Source: Sphingomonas sp. (GTDB taxonomy: Bacteria > Pseudomonadota > Alphaproteobacteria > Sphingomonadales > Sphingomonadaceae). From it: DNA of 64,000 nt. Where the stretch lies: assembly GCF_030145815.1 (NCBI RefSeq), contig NZ_JAIXHL010000018.1, forward strand, positions 40,602-104,601, given 5' to 3'. Positions 52,780-59,816 of the stretch are shown piece by piece. The notes below the pieces were generated by a model. That model ran no database searches. It was not told the origin of the DNA and saw nothing but the letters and a program-made list of their open reading frames with translations. Within the stretch, counting starts at the first letter, position 1. Each line of letters begins with the position of its first letter. The position numbers were made by a program, and so were the translations under genes.

Positions 52780-53337
52780 ATGAAGTTTCGTACCTCGCAT
52801 TTCGCACTGGCGCTCGCCGGTGCTGCCCTGGCCACCGGTTCGGTCGCCGTCGCCGGTCAGACCAAGATGGTCGGTGGCGCCGCGATGTATCCGACTAAGG
52901 ATATCGTCGACAACGCCGTCAATTCGAAGGATCACACGACACTGGTCGCGGCGGTGAAGGCCGCCGGCCTGGTCGATACGCTCAAGTCGCCCGGACCGTT
53001 CACCGTGTTCGCGCCCACCAACGCCGCCTTCGCCAAGCTTCCCGCCGGCACCGTCGACACGCTGCTGAAGCCGGAGAACAAGGGCACGCTGACCGCCGTG
53101 CTGACCTATCACGTCGTCCCCGGCAAGATGATGGCCGCCGACATCGCCGCCAAGGCGAAGGCGAATGGCGGCAAGCTGGAGCTGACCACGGTTCAGGGTG
53201 AGAAGATCACGCTGTCGAAGCGCGGCAATGGCTGGATTGTCACCGATGCCAAGGGCGGCACGTCGAACATCACTATCGCCGATGTCGCACAGAAGAACGG
53301 CGTGATCCACGTCGTCGACACCGTCCTGATGCCCTGA
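52780..53337 (+). CDS. Secreted fasciclin-domain protein
   Basis: A 185-residue exported protein. A signal peptide (MKFRTSHFALALAGAALATG) leads into one fasciclin (FAS1) domain with the H1 motif GPFTVFAPTNAAFAKLP and the H2 motif GVIHVVDTVLMP. FAS1 domains mediate adhesion or matrix contact. GGAGG four bases upstream selects ATG 52780 over an in-frame ATG at 52762. It is 83 bases after the anti-sigma gene and is a probable target of the SigK-like factor. Confidence 0.93.
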   Translation: MKFRTSHFALALAGAALATGSVAVAGQTKMVGGAAMYPTKDIVDNAVNSKDHTTLVAAVKAAGLVDTLKSPGPFTVFAPTNAAFAKLPAGTVDTLLKPENKGTLTAVLTYHVVPGKMMAADIAAKAKANGGKLELTTVQGEKITLSKRGNGWIVTDAKGGTSNITIADVAQKNGVIHVVDTVLMP

Positions 53338-53348
53338 ACCGACCCCCG

Positions 53349-53457
53349 TCGCGCGGGTTTTACCCGGTCCCGCGCGGCACCCCGCCGGTGTTGTTTCCCT
53401 CTTTAACCACCGGCGGGACTACCGCCCGCCCGGCCACTGTCTCTCAGGCCGGGCGGG
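53349..53457. terminator. Cluster of three hairpins between fasciclin and PepSY genes
   Basis: Three inverted repeats follow each other: CGCGCGGG/CCCGCGCG (53349-53377), CCCGCCGGTG/CACCGGCGGG (53381-53417), and an 11-base GC arm pair at 53425-53435 and 53447-53457. The last loop contains the stop codon of the minus-strand PepSY gene. No long T-run follows, so their role as terminators is probable only. Confidence 0.5.
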
Positions 53458-54784
53458 TACGGTTGAGCCAGCGTGCAGCGCGCGGAAAGCGCGGCAGGAT
53501 CAGCCGGTCGAACACGAACACCACGATCAGCGACAGCGCCAGCATCGGCAGCAGCGCCGCCATGACAAGCGTGATTGCGGCAACGCCGCGCAGCTTTGCA
53601 TCGGCAGGACGCGGCGGCGCGCCGAGCGATCCGTCGGGCCGTCGCCGCCACCACATGACGACGCCGCTCACCGCCAGCAGCATCAGCGCAACCGCCGTCA
53701 GCACGCCGATCAGCTGGTTGATCCACCCGAACAACTGCCCTTCATGCCAGGCGATGCCATAGCCAATCGCGCGGTCGATCGGATGCTTGTCGGCAAAGCC
53801 GCTGCGCGCCGTCACGTCGCCGGTCATCGGATCGAACTGGACGGTGCGCGCGATCGGGCGGTTCTGTGTCGCGCTGGTCAGCTTCCAGATGTTCCCATTG
53901 GGCGGCCCGAACTGCGCGGGTGCGCCGGGCGGGGAGAGAATTGCGGGAGCGGGAACGCCTTCAGCCTGCGCCCGCGCCACCATGTCGGTCAGCGTCATGC
54001 CCATCGGCACGGCCTTCCCGCTCGCCGCCGCACGCAGCATCGCGTCATGGTCGTGCTCGGCATGCAGGTCGACGCCGCCCTTCCATTGCTGCGGCCCTTG
54101 CACCAGCCCCAGCTCGGCCCGCACTGCGCGAAATGCCGTCGCCCAGCCATCGGTCCAAGGCAGGCCGGACACGAGCAGCACGAGCGCCAGCCCCGATACC
54201 CAGAAGCCCGTCACCGCATGCAGATCGCGCCACACGATCCGCCCACGCGCGCCCAGTCGGGGCCACAGCACGCCCGCCAGCCCGCGCCCGCGTGGCCACC
54301 ACAGATACAGGCCCGACAGGATCAGCAGGATCGCCCAGCTCGCCGCAATCTCGACGAGAAGCCCGCCCCACTGACCAAGCAGCAGCGAGCCATGGATGCG
54401 GGAGACGGTCGCGGCGATCCGCGCCTCGGGATCGTCGATCGCGATCACCTTGCCCTGCGGCGACACCGCGATGTCGCGCATGCCCCCGTCAGCCAGCCCG
54501 ACATGGATGACGGCGGCGTCACCCGAAGCTGCGGGCAGCCGGTAGCTGTGAAAGCTTGCCCCCGGCACCGCCGCCAGCGCCGCTTTCAACTGCGCATCGG
54601 GCGTCACTGCTCCGGCAACCGGCAGCCCGCGCCACTCGCGCTCCTGCCACGCATCCAGCTGCGGCTTGAACAGATAGATCGCCCCGGTCAGCGCCAGCAA
54701 CAGGATGAACGGCACCACGAACAACCCGGCATAAAAATGCCAGCGCCAGATCGCGCGGTAGAGCTTGCCCCCCTCGGCGCTCAT
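53444..54784 (-). CDS. PepSY-associated transmembrane protein
   Basis: A 446-residue inner-membrane protein with four to five helices: YRAIWRWHFYAGLFVVPFIL, then GGLLVEIAASWAILLILSGLYLWWP, DLHAVTGFWVSGLALVLL and WHEGQLFGWINQLIGVLTAV. It matches the PepSY-TM family (PiuB-like), often linked with TonB receptors and iron-siderophore reduction. The conserved His in RIHGSLL, WHFYAG and DLHAVTG could bind haem. A His/Asp segment DLHAEHDHDAM lies in the periplasmic part. The ATG overlaps the sufE stop by four bases. Confidence 0.87.
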   Translation of the reverse strand: MSAEGGKLYRAIWRWHFYAGLFVVPFILLLALTGAIYLFKPQLDAWQEREWRGLPVAGAVTPDAQLKAALAAVPGASFHSYRLPAASGDAAVIHVGLADGGMRDIAVSPQGKVIAIDDPEARIAATVSRIHGSLLLGQWGGLLVEIAASWAILLILSGLYLWWPRGRGLAGVLWPRLGARGRIVWRDLHAVTGFWVSGLALVLLVSGLPWTDGWATAFRAVRAELGLVQGPQQWKGGVDLHAEHDHDAMLRAAASGKAVPMGMTLTDMVARAQAEGVPAPAILSPPGAPAQFGPPNGNIWKLTSATQNRPIARTVQFDPMTGDVTARSGFADKHPIDRAIGYGIAWHEGQLFGWINQLIGVLTAVALMLLAVSGVVMWWRRRPDGSLGAPPRPADAKLRGVAAITLVMAALLPMLALSLIVVFVFDRLILPRFPRAARWLNRTRPA

Positions 54785-55188
54785 GCCCCGTAGCGTTCCG
54801 CCGTTGCTCGGATCAGAGCGATCATGTTCGGGATGCCCTGCGTCCGGTTGGAGCTGAGCTGGTTGCGGAGGTCGAACGGGGCGAGCGCGCCTTCGATATC
54901 GGTCGCCAGAATGTCGGCCGGCGCGCGATCCTGCACGGTGAGCAGGACGAGCGCGATGATCCCCTTGGTGATCGCGGCATTGCTGTCCGCCAGGAAATGC
55001 AGCGTCCCGTCGTCGCGAACCGTTGGATAGACCCACACCGCCGCCGAACAGCCGCGCACCAATGTCGCGTCGGTCTTGAGCGCGTCGGGCATCGGCTCCA
55101 GCGCCTTGCCCAGGTCGATCAGCAACCGGTAGCGGTCGTCGGCGTCGAGGAACTCATATTCGTCGGTCAGGTCGGACAGGCTGGTCAT
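54781..55188 (-). CDS. sufE: SufE-family cysteine desulfurase activator
   Basis: A 135-residue SufE protein, which accepts sulfur from the SufS cysteine desulfurase. Cys47 in TLVRGCSAAVWV is the persulfide site. Family marks are DADDRYRLLIDLGKAL at the N-terminus and NRTQGIPNMIALIR at the end. The Suf cluster genes are not adjacent; the gene overlaps a PepSY-TM gene, an iron-linked context. Confidence 0.93.
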   Translation of the reverse strand: MTSLSDLTDEYEFLDADDRYRLLIDLGKALEPMPDALKTDATLVRGCSAAVWVYPTVRDDGTLHFLADSNAAITKGIIALVLLTVQDRAPADILATDIEGALAPFDLRNQLSSNRTQGIPNMIALIRATAERYGA

Positions 55189-55283
55189 GCCGCGCCCTTA
55201 GCGGGACCACGCGCCCGCGTCACCGGTCTTGCGCGCAGGGAAGTGTGGGCCGTAGGCTAGGCTTCGGCTAGAGGAGCGCGTGG

Positions 55284-56150
55284 ATGCTGAGATTGATCGG
55301 GCTGGGACTGGCGGCGACGGTTCTGGCGACGTCTGCGCCCGCGCAACAGTCACAGCCCGTCGTGATGAGCCAGCGCGACATCGTCTATCGCACCACAGAG
55401 ACGGGTCCGCTGCACCTCGACCTCCACCGTCCGAGCTCCGCAACGGACAAGCGCGCGCCGGTGCTGGTCGTGATCCATGGCGGGGCCTGGGCGCGCGGCG
55501 AGCGGCCCAAGGGCTGGAGCGGCTATCGCCGCTTTGTCGACGCGGGGTTCGCGGTGGTCAGCATGCAATATCGCCTGGCGGGGCAGGCCCGTGCGCCCGC
55601 AGCGGTCGAGGATGTGCGCTGCGTCATGGGCTGGATCGCGCGCGCGGCGGAGCGCGAAGGGCTGGACTCGAAGCGGATCGTGCTGATGGGTACATCGGCG
55701 GGCGCACATCTCGCGCTGATGGCGGCGAGCATCGACAAAAATGAGGGGCTCGACCCGGCGGAGTGCGGACCTGCGCCTCAGGCCGCCGCCGTGATCGATT
55801 TCTACGGCCCGACCGACCTGCGCCCGCAATCGTTCGGCGCGTGGAATAGCCCTTCGATCGGCAATTGGGTGGGGCAGGGGGCGGCGGGCGCCGCAATGGC
55901 CGCCCGCATGTCGCCGATCACCCGCATGAAGCCGGGCCAGCCGCCGGTGTTCATCGTCCATGGCGATGCCGATCCGGTCGTCCCGCTCGCCGCCTCGACC
56001 GCGCTGAAAGCCGCGCTCGACCGGGCGAAAGTGCCGACCGAGCTGCACATTGTGCCCGGCGGGGTGCATGGGAAATTCGGTCCCGAGGTGCAGGACCGGC
56101 TGATGGCCGATGCGGTGACCTTCCTGAAGCGTCACCGCGTGATTGACTGA
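55284..56150 (+). CDS. Secreted alpha/beta hydrolase (esterase)
   Basis: A 288-residue exported hydrolase of the BD-FAE/HSL-like type. A signal peptide (MLRLIGLGLAATVLATSAPAQ) is followed by the oxyanion-hole motif IHGGAWARG, the nucleophile elbow GTSAGAHLALMAA (Ser in G-T-S-A-G), the acid in HGDADPVVPL and the His in GGVHGKFG. All catalytic triad members are present. It is a single gene; substrate unknown, probably a short ester or acetylated sugar. Confidence 0.92.
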   Translation: MLRLIGLGLAATVLATSAPAQQSQPVVMSQRDIVYRTTETGPLHLDLHRPSSATDKRAPVLVVIHGGAWARGERPKGWSGYRRFVDAGFAVVSMQYRLAGQARAPAAVEDVRCVMGWIARAAEREGLDSKRIVLMGTSAGAHLALMAASIDKNEGLDPAECGPAPQAAAVIDFYGPTDLRPQSFGAWNSPSIGNWVGQGAAGAAMAARMSPITRMKPGQPPVFIVHGDADPVVPLAASTALKAALDRAKVPTELHIVPGGVHGKFGPEVQDRLMADAVTFLKRHRVID

Positions 56151-56180
56151 ACGGTTTTCGGTGACTGAGGTTTCCGGCCG

Positions 56181-56250
56181 GCCCTTCGACAAGCTCAGGG
56201 CAAACGGCGGTTTGGAAAGCCTCCCCCCGTTGGTGCTGAGCTTGTCGAAG
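56181..56250. repeat. Inverted pair of dispersed CTTCGACAAGCTCAGG repeats
   Basis: GCCCTTCGACAAGCTCAGGG at 56181-56200 and its reverse complement form GTGCTGAGCTTGTCGAAG at 56233-56250 make an inverted pair with a 32-base centre. The same element in the opposite order lies inside mtaB at 63801-63873. The 56151-56381 interval holds no gene. Confidence 0.75.
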
Positions 56251-56381
56251 CACGAAGCGGGGCGCTCTGTTGTCGTCCTGCGCCAAGGCGGGGCAGAGGT
56301 GGGAGCGGCGTCTGCAGCTGCCGCTCCCGTGGTGCAGTGGCGGTGGCCTCCCAACCGTTCCGCCGCTGCTCCGGGGGTTGG

Positions 56382-56627
56382 TTAGAGGTCCACGCCCGCG
56401 GCGATCGCCTCAAGCTTGCGGATGCGTTCCTTGAGGTCCGCGATCTCGATCCGCGCGCCGGCGTTGGTCGGTTCGGCGTGGGCGGTCTCACCCTGATGCA
56501 CCAGCGACAGCTCCTGCCGCTTCAGCGCCAGCCAGCCGCGCCATCCGGCCAGGCCCGCTCCGGTCACCATGCCCAGCCCCGCAAGGGTCGCCAGCGCCAT
56601 GACCATGTAGAAATTGGGGTCGGTCAT
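56382..56627 (-). CDS. Small PspB-like membrane/coiled-coil protein, last of the psp array
   Basis: An 81-residue protein: one N-terminal helix (FYMVMALATLAGLGMVTGAGLAG), a linker of about 30 residues, and a C-terminal coiled coil ending IADLKERIRKLEAIAAG. That is the first half of the signature shared by the other small psp genes, but the TD...EIExLR half is missing. GGAGG seven to ten bases before ATG 56627 supports the start. It is the last gene of the operon that begins at pspA. Confidence 0.75.
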   Translation of the reverse strand: MTDPNFYMVMALATLAGLGMVTGAGLAGWRGWLALKRQELSLVHQGETAHAEPTNAGARIEIADLKERIRKLEAIAAGVDL

Positions 56628-56671
56628 CACATCCTCCTCCGGTCTCTGCCGGAATTCAGTTGCGCCAAAAT

Positions 56672-56938
56672 TCAGTTTCTGCCGTCGCGCAGCTTCTCGA
56701 TCTCGCGGTCGAGGCTCACGCTCGAATGATTGTCGGTGATCACGCGCTCCAGCACCGCGATGCGGTCCTTCAGCGTGCGCACTTCCTGCTCCAGGCGGCG
56801 GGCTTCGGCGCTCGCCGCGGGATCATGGGCGACATAGTCGTTGCCGCGGCCATCCTTCTGGATGCCCATTTTGGCGCGGACGATGTTGCCGATGGTTACG
56901 ATCGCCACGATCGCCACCACCATGAACGCCCAATCCAT
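56672..56938 (-). CDS. Small PspB-like membrane/coiled-coil protein
   Basis: An 88-residue protein: one helix (WAFMVVAIVAIVTIGNIVRAK), a polar linker, and a coiled coil with VRTLKDRIAVLERVITD ... LDREIEKLR, the full signature of the array. AGGAGG precedes ATG 56938, which is chosen over upstream starts. It is co-directional with the psp genes at short spacing. PspB of enterobacteria has the same single-helix plus coiled-coil plan and binds PspC, so a membrane-stress role is inferred. Confidence 0.78.
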   Translation of the reverse strand: MDWAFMVVAIVAIVTIGNIVRAKMGIQKDGRGNDYVAHDPAASAEARRLEQEVRTLKDRIAVLERVITDNHSSVSLDREIEKLRDGRN

Positions 56939-56981
56939 ACCTGCCTCCTGTTCGTTTGTTCGTGTGCCAGCCCGTTCGGGC

Positions 56982-57113
56982 TTACTCGGCCGGCTGAGCC
57001 GCCGCTTCGCGCGCCAGTCGCTCGGCGCGACGGACGGGGCGGTCCCGCTTTTCGGCCATCGCGACGCCGATCGCGCCAATGACGCCGAGCACCGCGAAAA
57101 CTCCGATCAACAT
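56982..57113 (-). CDS. 43-residue single-helix protein of the psp array
   Basis: ATG to TAA encodes one membrane helix (MLIGVFAVLGVIGAIGVAMA) and a basic, then Ala-rich tail (EKRDRPVRRAERLAREAAAQ). GGGAG lies eight bases upstream. It has no coiled-coil signature. Its position between two PspB-like genes at the same spacing, with a good ribosome site, supports it as a real gene despite its size. Confidence 0.65.
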   Translation of the reverse strand: MLIGVFAVLGVIGAIGVAMAEKRDRPVRRAERLAREAAAQPAE

Positions 57114-57143
57114 GGTAGATACTCCCTTACAAAATGCGTTGGT

Positions 57144-57425
57144 TCAGTTCACCGGCCGGTCGTCGCGCAGCCGTTCAATCTCGTCGGCCAGATCCACACC
57201 CTTGTCGGTGACGATCCGCTCCAGCACCCGCACCCGCTGCTCCAGCCGCTCGGTATGCGCCGCATATTGCGCGGCCTTTTCGGCGGTCTGGGCGCTGAGC
57301 GCTTCAGCCATCTTTTCCTTGTGCTTCAGCCAGCGCTTAAACATGTCGCTGCCAACACCGACGATCACTGGGATCGCCACTACGATGAAGACCAGGGTGA
57401 TCACGAAGCTCTGTTTGTCGCCCAT
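57144..57425 (-). CDS. Small PspB-like membrane/coiled-coil protein
   Basis: A 93-residue protein: helix SFVITLVFIVVAIPVIVGVG, a basic segment KRWLKHKEKMAEAL, then a coiled coil with TERLEQRVRVLERIVTD ... LADEIERLR, the signature in its clearest form. The end LADEIERLR is identical to the last nine residues of PspC in this operon. It lies 30 bases before the 43-residue gene and 11 after its upstream neighbour. Confidence 0.8.
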   Translation of the reverse strand: MGDKQSFVITLVFIVVAIPVIVGVGSDMFKRWLKHKEKMAEALSAQTAEKAAQYAAHTERLEQRVRVLERIVTDKGVDLADEIERLRDDRPVN

Positions 57426-57436
57426 CGTCCGGTCCT

Positions 57437-57757
57437 TTAGTTCTTGCCCAGCCGCAGCGCTTCGATCTCGCGATCGAGTGCGTGGCTGCTGTCGGTCACG
57501 ATCCGCTCGACATTCGCCAGCCGGTCCTTGACCGAACCCAGTTCGGCACGAAGCTGGGCGTTTTCCTGGCTGATCAGCTTGATCCGCTCGATCATCTCTT
57601 CATTCTTCTGCGGATACACCGCCTGGCCCCAGGCCCCGTCGAGCGGGTAGCCATTCTTGATGCGCAGCCAGGTGGTGAACATCCACCCGATCATCCCGGC
57701 CACACCGACGATCGCGATCGTGGGGGCCAGTGCGGTGAAAAAGGACAGCTTGTCCAT
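57437..57757 (-). CDS. Small PspB-like membrane/coiled-coil protein
   Basis: A 106-residue protein: helix FFTALAPTIAIVGVAGMIGWMF, a middle segment with IKNGYPLDGAWGQAVYP, then a coiled coil with LGSVKDRLANVERIVTD ... LDREIEALR. The middle xKxGYPxxxxW motif recurs in the neighbouring protein at 57762, so these two are the closest pair in the array and probably arose by duplication. Only four bases separate the genes. Confidence 0.8.
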   Translation of the reverse strand: MDKLSFFTALAPTIAIVGVAGMIGWMFTTWLRIKNGYPLDGAWGQAVYPQKNEEMIERIKLISQENAQLRAELGSVKDRLANVERIVTDSSHALDREIEALRLGKN

Positions 57758-57761
57758 TGTC

Positions 57762-58061
57762 TCAATCCTTCAAGCGCAGAGCGTCGATTTCGCGGGCGGT
57801 CCGCTCGGCGGGGTCGGTGGCGATGCGTTCGAGCACCGCGATCCGCTCCTCCAGCCGGCTGATCTGCCCGGTCAGCCGCGCATTCTCGTTCGTCAGCAGC
57901 TCGATCTTGCGATCCGCCTGGGGGTCTTCCTTGGCGGTCATTCCCATCCATTCATTCTCGATCGGGTATCCGTGCTTGGCGCGGATCCAGGTCGAAGCGA
58001 GCCAGCCAAAGGTCGTGATCGCGATGATGGCGATGACGAAGCCCGGTCCACCCCAGTTCAT
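57762..58061 (-). CDS. Small PspB-like membrane/coiled-coil protein
   Basis: A 99-residue protein: helix GFVIAIIAITTFGWLASTWI, then AKHGYPIENEWMGM, then a coiled coil with ISRLEERIAVLERIATD ... TAREIDALR. It is the first of the extra PspB-like genes after pspC, 31 bases downstream. It shares the GYP middle motif with the next protein and the coiled-coil signature with most of the array. Confidence 0.8.
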   Translation of the reverse strand: MNWGGPGFVIAIIAITTFGWLASTWIRAKHGYPIENEWMGMTAKEDPQADRKIELLTNENARLTGQISRLEERIAVLERIATDPAERTAREIDALRLKD

Positions 58062-58092
58062 ATCTAGTCTCCCTGTTCAGATCGGCGCGCGC

Positions 58093-58470
58093 TTAGCGCA
58101 GGCGCTCGATCTCGTCGGCGAGCTGCGTGTTGCGGCTCGTGTAGAATGTTTCGATGTCGGCCATGCGGCGATCGATGTCGCGCAGCTTGGAGCGAACTTC
58201 CTGGGTCGAGCGGCGCGGGTTGGCCCGCACGCCCTGCCAGAACTTTGCGTCCTCCTTGGTCTCATAGAGGCCCATGGGCTTCTGCGACACGACCATGGCG
58301 AGGCCGATGTAAACGAACAGCATCAGCGGGAAGGTGGCGAAGGTCAGGACCAGAAAGCCCAGGCGGATCCACAGCGGGTCGACCCCGGTATATTCGCCCA
58401 GACCTTCACAGATCCCGAGCCATTTGCCGTTGACCTTGTCGCGATACAGTTGCGTGCGGCTGACAGACAT
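58093..58470 (-). CDS. pspC: Phage shock protein C (PspC domain)
   Basis: A 125-residue inner-membrane protein with a PspC domain: LYRDKVNGKWLGICEGLGEY, TGVDPLWIRLGFLVL and a helix FPLMLFVYIGLAMVV. PspC senses envelope stress and recruits PspA with PspB. The C-terminal extension, about residues 85-125, is unusual: VRSKLRDIDRRMADIETF ... LADEIERLR carries the second half of the signature found in the extra small proteins. ATG at 58470 is preferred (AGGAAC upstream) over the frame opening at 58527. Confidence 0.92.
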   Translation of the reverse strand: MSVSRTQLYRDKVNGKWLGICEGLGEYTGVDPLWIRLGFLVLTFATFPLMLFVYIGLAMVVSQKPMGLYETKEDAKFWQGVRANPRRSTQEVRSKLRDIDRRMADIETFYTSRNTQLADEIERLR

Positions 58471-58471
58471 C

Positions 58472-58753
58472 TCAGTTCCTCCGTGCGCGTTCATAGTCGG
58501 GGAGTTCGCGGGCCGGCGGCGTGTCATTGCCGCGCAGGCGGAACTCGGGATTGTCGGCGGCGATGATCCGCTCGATCGTGTGCAGGCGATCCTCCAGGCG
58601 ACGCGCCGTATAGTGCAGCTCGTCCAGCAGATTCTCGTCCTCGCCGGTCAGCGTCTTGGCCTGCTTCCACTTGGTGACATAGTGGAGGATGACCCAGGGC
58701 ATGCCGATGAAGAGCATGCCGACGACGCCGATCGGGACCAGGATTTCTTCCAT
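58472..58753 (-). CDS. pspB: Phage shock protein B
   Basis: A 93-residue protein with the PspB plan: one N-terminal helix (ILVPIGVVGMLFIGMPWVIL), then a cytoplasmic coiled coil HYTARRLEDRLHTIERII. Length exceeds enterobacterial PspB by about 18 residues because of a polar tail. It should form the membrane sensor with PspC. One base separates it from pspC and three from pspA. Confidence 0.9.
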   Translation of the reverse strand: MEEILVPIGVVGMLFIGMPWVILHYVTKWKQAKTLTGEDENLLDELHYTARRLEDRLHTIERIIAADNPEFRLRGNDTPPARELPDYERARRN

Positions 58754-58756
58754 GGC

Positions 58757-59425
58757 TTAATTCCCCTTGTTCAGGCGCGCCTTGAGCGCGGCCAGCTCGG
58801 CATCGACCTTCTCGGCCGACTGGAGCTCGGCGATTTCCTCCTCCAGCGTCTTCTTCGGCGCGCCCAGTGCCAGCGCATCGGCGCGGCCCTCGGCAAAGTC
58901 GACGCGGCGCTCGAGCAGGTCGAACCGGCTGAACGCGTCGCTGACCTTCGACCCGTGGGTCATCTCGCGCAGCTTGACGCGGTTGTTGGCGCTTTCCAGG
59001 CGGGTCATGATCGCATTCTGGCGGGCACGTGCGTCGCGCAGCTTGGTCTGCAGCTTGGCGATGTCCTCTTCCGACGCGCGCAGCGCATCGTCGAGCACCG
59101 CGATCTCCGCATTCAGCTGATCGCACATGTCATACGCCTTCTGGCGCTCGACCAGTGCAGCCTTGGCCAGGTCCTCGCGGTCCTTGCTCAGCGCCAGCTC
59201 GGCCTTTTCGGTCCAGCTCATCTGGAGGTTCTCCAGCTTGGCGATGTGGCGGCGCATTTCCTTCTGGTCGGCGATGGTGCGGGCCGCGCTGGCGCGGACC
59301 TCGACCAGCGTCTCCTCCATTTCGAGGATGATCATGCGGATCATCTTCGCCGGGTCTTCCGCCTTGTCGAGCAGGTCGGTGAAGTTGGCGGCGATGATGT
59401 CGCGGGTGCGAGAGAAAATGCCCAT
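58757..59425 (-). CDS. pspA: Phage shock protein A (PspA/IM30)
   Basis: A 222-residue coiled-coil protein of the PspA/Vipp1 ESCRT-III-like family. N-terminal amphipathic helix MGIFSRTRDIIAANFTDLLD, then KAEDPAKMIRMIILEMEETL, and long helices to the end. It binds stressed inner membrane and inhibits the PspF activator in other species. AAGGAGC precedes the ATG. A strong hairpin separates it from the small leading gene at 59493. Confidence 0.95.
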   Translation of the reverse strand: MGIFSRTRDIIAANFTDLLDKAEDPAKMIRMIILEMEETLVEVRASAARTIADQKEMRRHIAKLENLQMSWTEKAELALSKDREDLAKAALVERQKAYDMCDQLNAEIAVLDDALRASEEDIAKLQTKLRDARARQNAIMTRLESANNRVKLREMTHGSKVSDAFSRFDLLERRVDFAEGRADALALGAPKKTLEEEIAELQSAEKVDAELAALKARLNKGN

Positions 59426-59452
59426 CTGAATTTAGCTCCTTGGAAACTCGTG

Positions 59453-59486
59453 CCGCCGGGCGGGCTAGGGGGTACCCGCCCGGCGG
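59453..59486 (-). promoter_or_regulatory. Strong hairpin between leading small gene and pspA
   Basis: Twelve-base perfect GC arms (59453-59464 and 59475-59486) around a ten-base loop, starting seven bases after the small gene stop. There is no T-run, so it probably acts as a partial terminator or mRNA-stabilising stem that sets the ratio of the small protein to PspA. Confidence 0.6.
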
Positions 59487-59492
59487 GATCGC

Positions 59493-59639
59493 TTACGCGA
59501 TGGCTCGGGTGGAAACTGCGCCCCCGTTGGTCGCCGTGACGGCGGGGCCGACCACGGTTGCCAGGCTGGTGGTGCTTACGACCAGGGTGCAGACCAGCGC
59601 CGCCAGCGTCGTGCGAAAGCTGTTGTTGCCCTTGTACAT
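59493..59639 (-). CDS. 48-residue membrane peptide leading the psp operon
   Basis: ATG to stop encodes MYKGNNSFRTTLAALVCTLV then STTSLATVVGPAVTATN and a short polar end. It is either a cleaved signal peptide with a 20-residue secreted product or a single-helix membrane peptide. It is the first gene after the sigma-54 promoter, with AGGGACGG upstream, and is separated from pspA by a strong hairpin. It is likely to be the most abundant product of the operon. Confidence 0.65.
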   Translation of the reverse strand: MYKGNNSFRTTLAALVCTLVVSTTSLATVVGPAVTATNGGAVSTRAIA

Positions 59640-59700
59640 TGTTTTCCGTCCCTCGATTTCTTCGTTTCGCTGCCGCCCTTCGCGGCATGCCAGACACTCT

Positions 59701-59716
59701 GCACGGGGCGTGCCAA
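59701..59716 (-). promoter_or_regulatory. Sigma-54 promoter of the psp operon
   Basis: The minus strand reads TTGGCACGCCCCGTGC, matching the -24/-12 form with GG-N10-GC spacing. Transcription would start near 59688, about 50 bases before the 48-residue gene. PspF, the sigma-54 activator, is encoded divergently. Confidence 0.8.
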
Positions 59717-59789
59717 ATTCATTTTGCCCCAGATTTCCGCCATTTTCTGACCAAAGGGCGATGTGGGAGAAACTTCGCACTTGCCAAAA

Positions 59790-59808
59790 CTTGGGAAAAT
59801 ATCCCAAG
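59790..59808. promoter_or_regulatory. Palindrome between psp operon and pspF
   Basis: CTTGGGA-N5-TCCCAAG is a perfect 7+5+7 palindrome, nine bases before the pspF ATG and about 75 bases upstream of the sigma-54 promoter. This is the right place for a PspF upstream activating site that also limits pspF expression. Confidence 0.5.
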
Positions 59809-59816
59809 AGTTCGGC

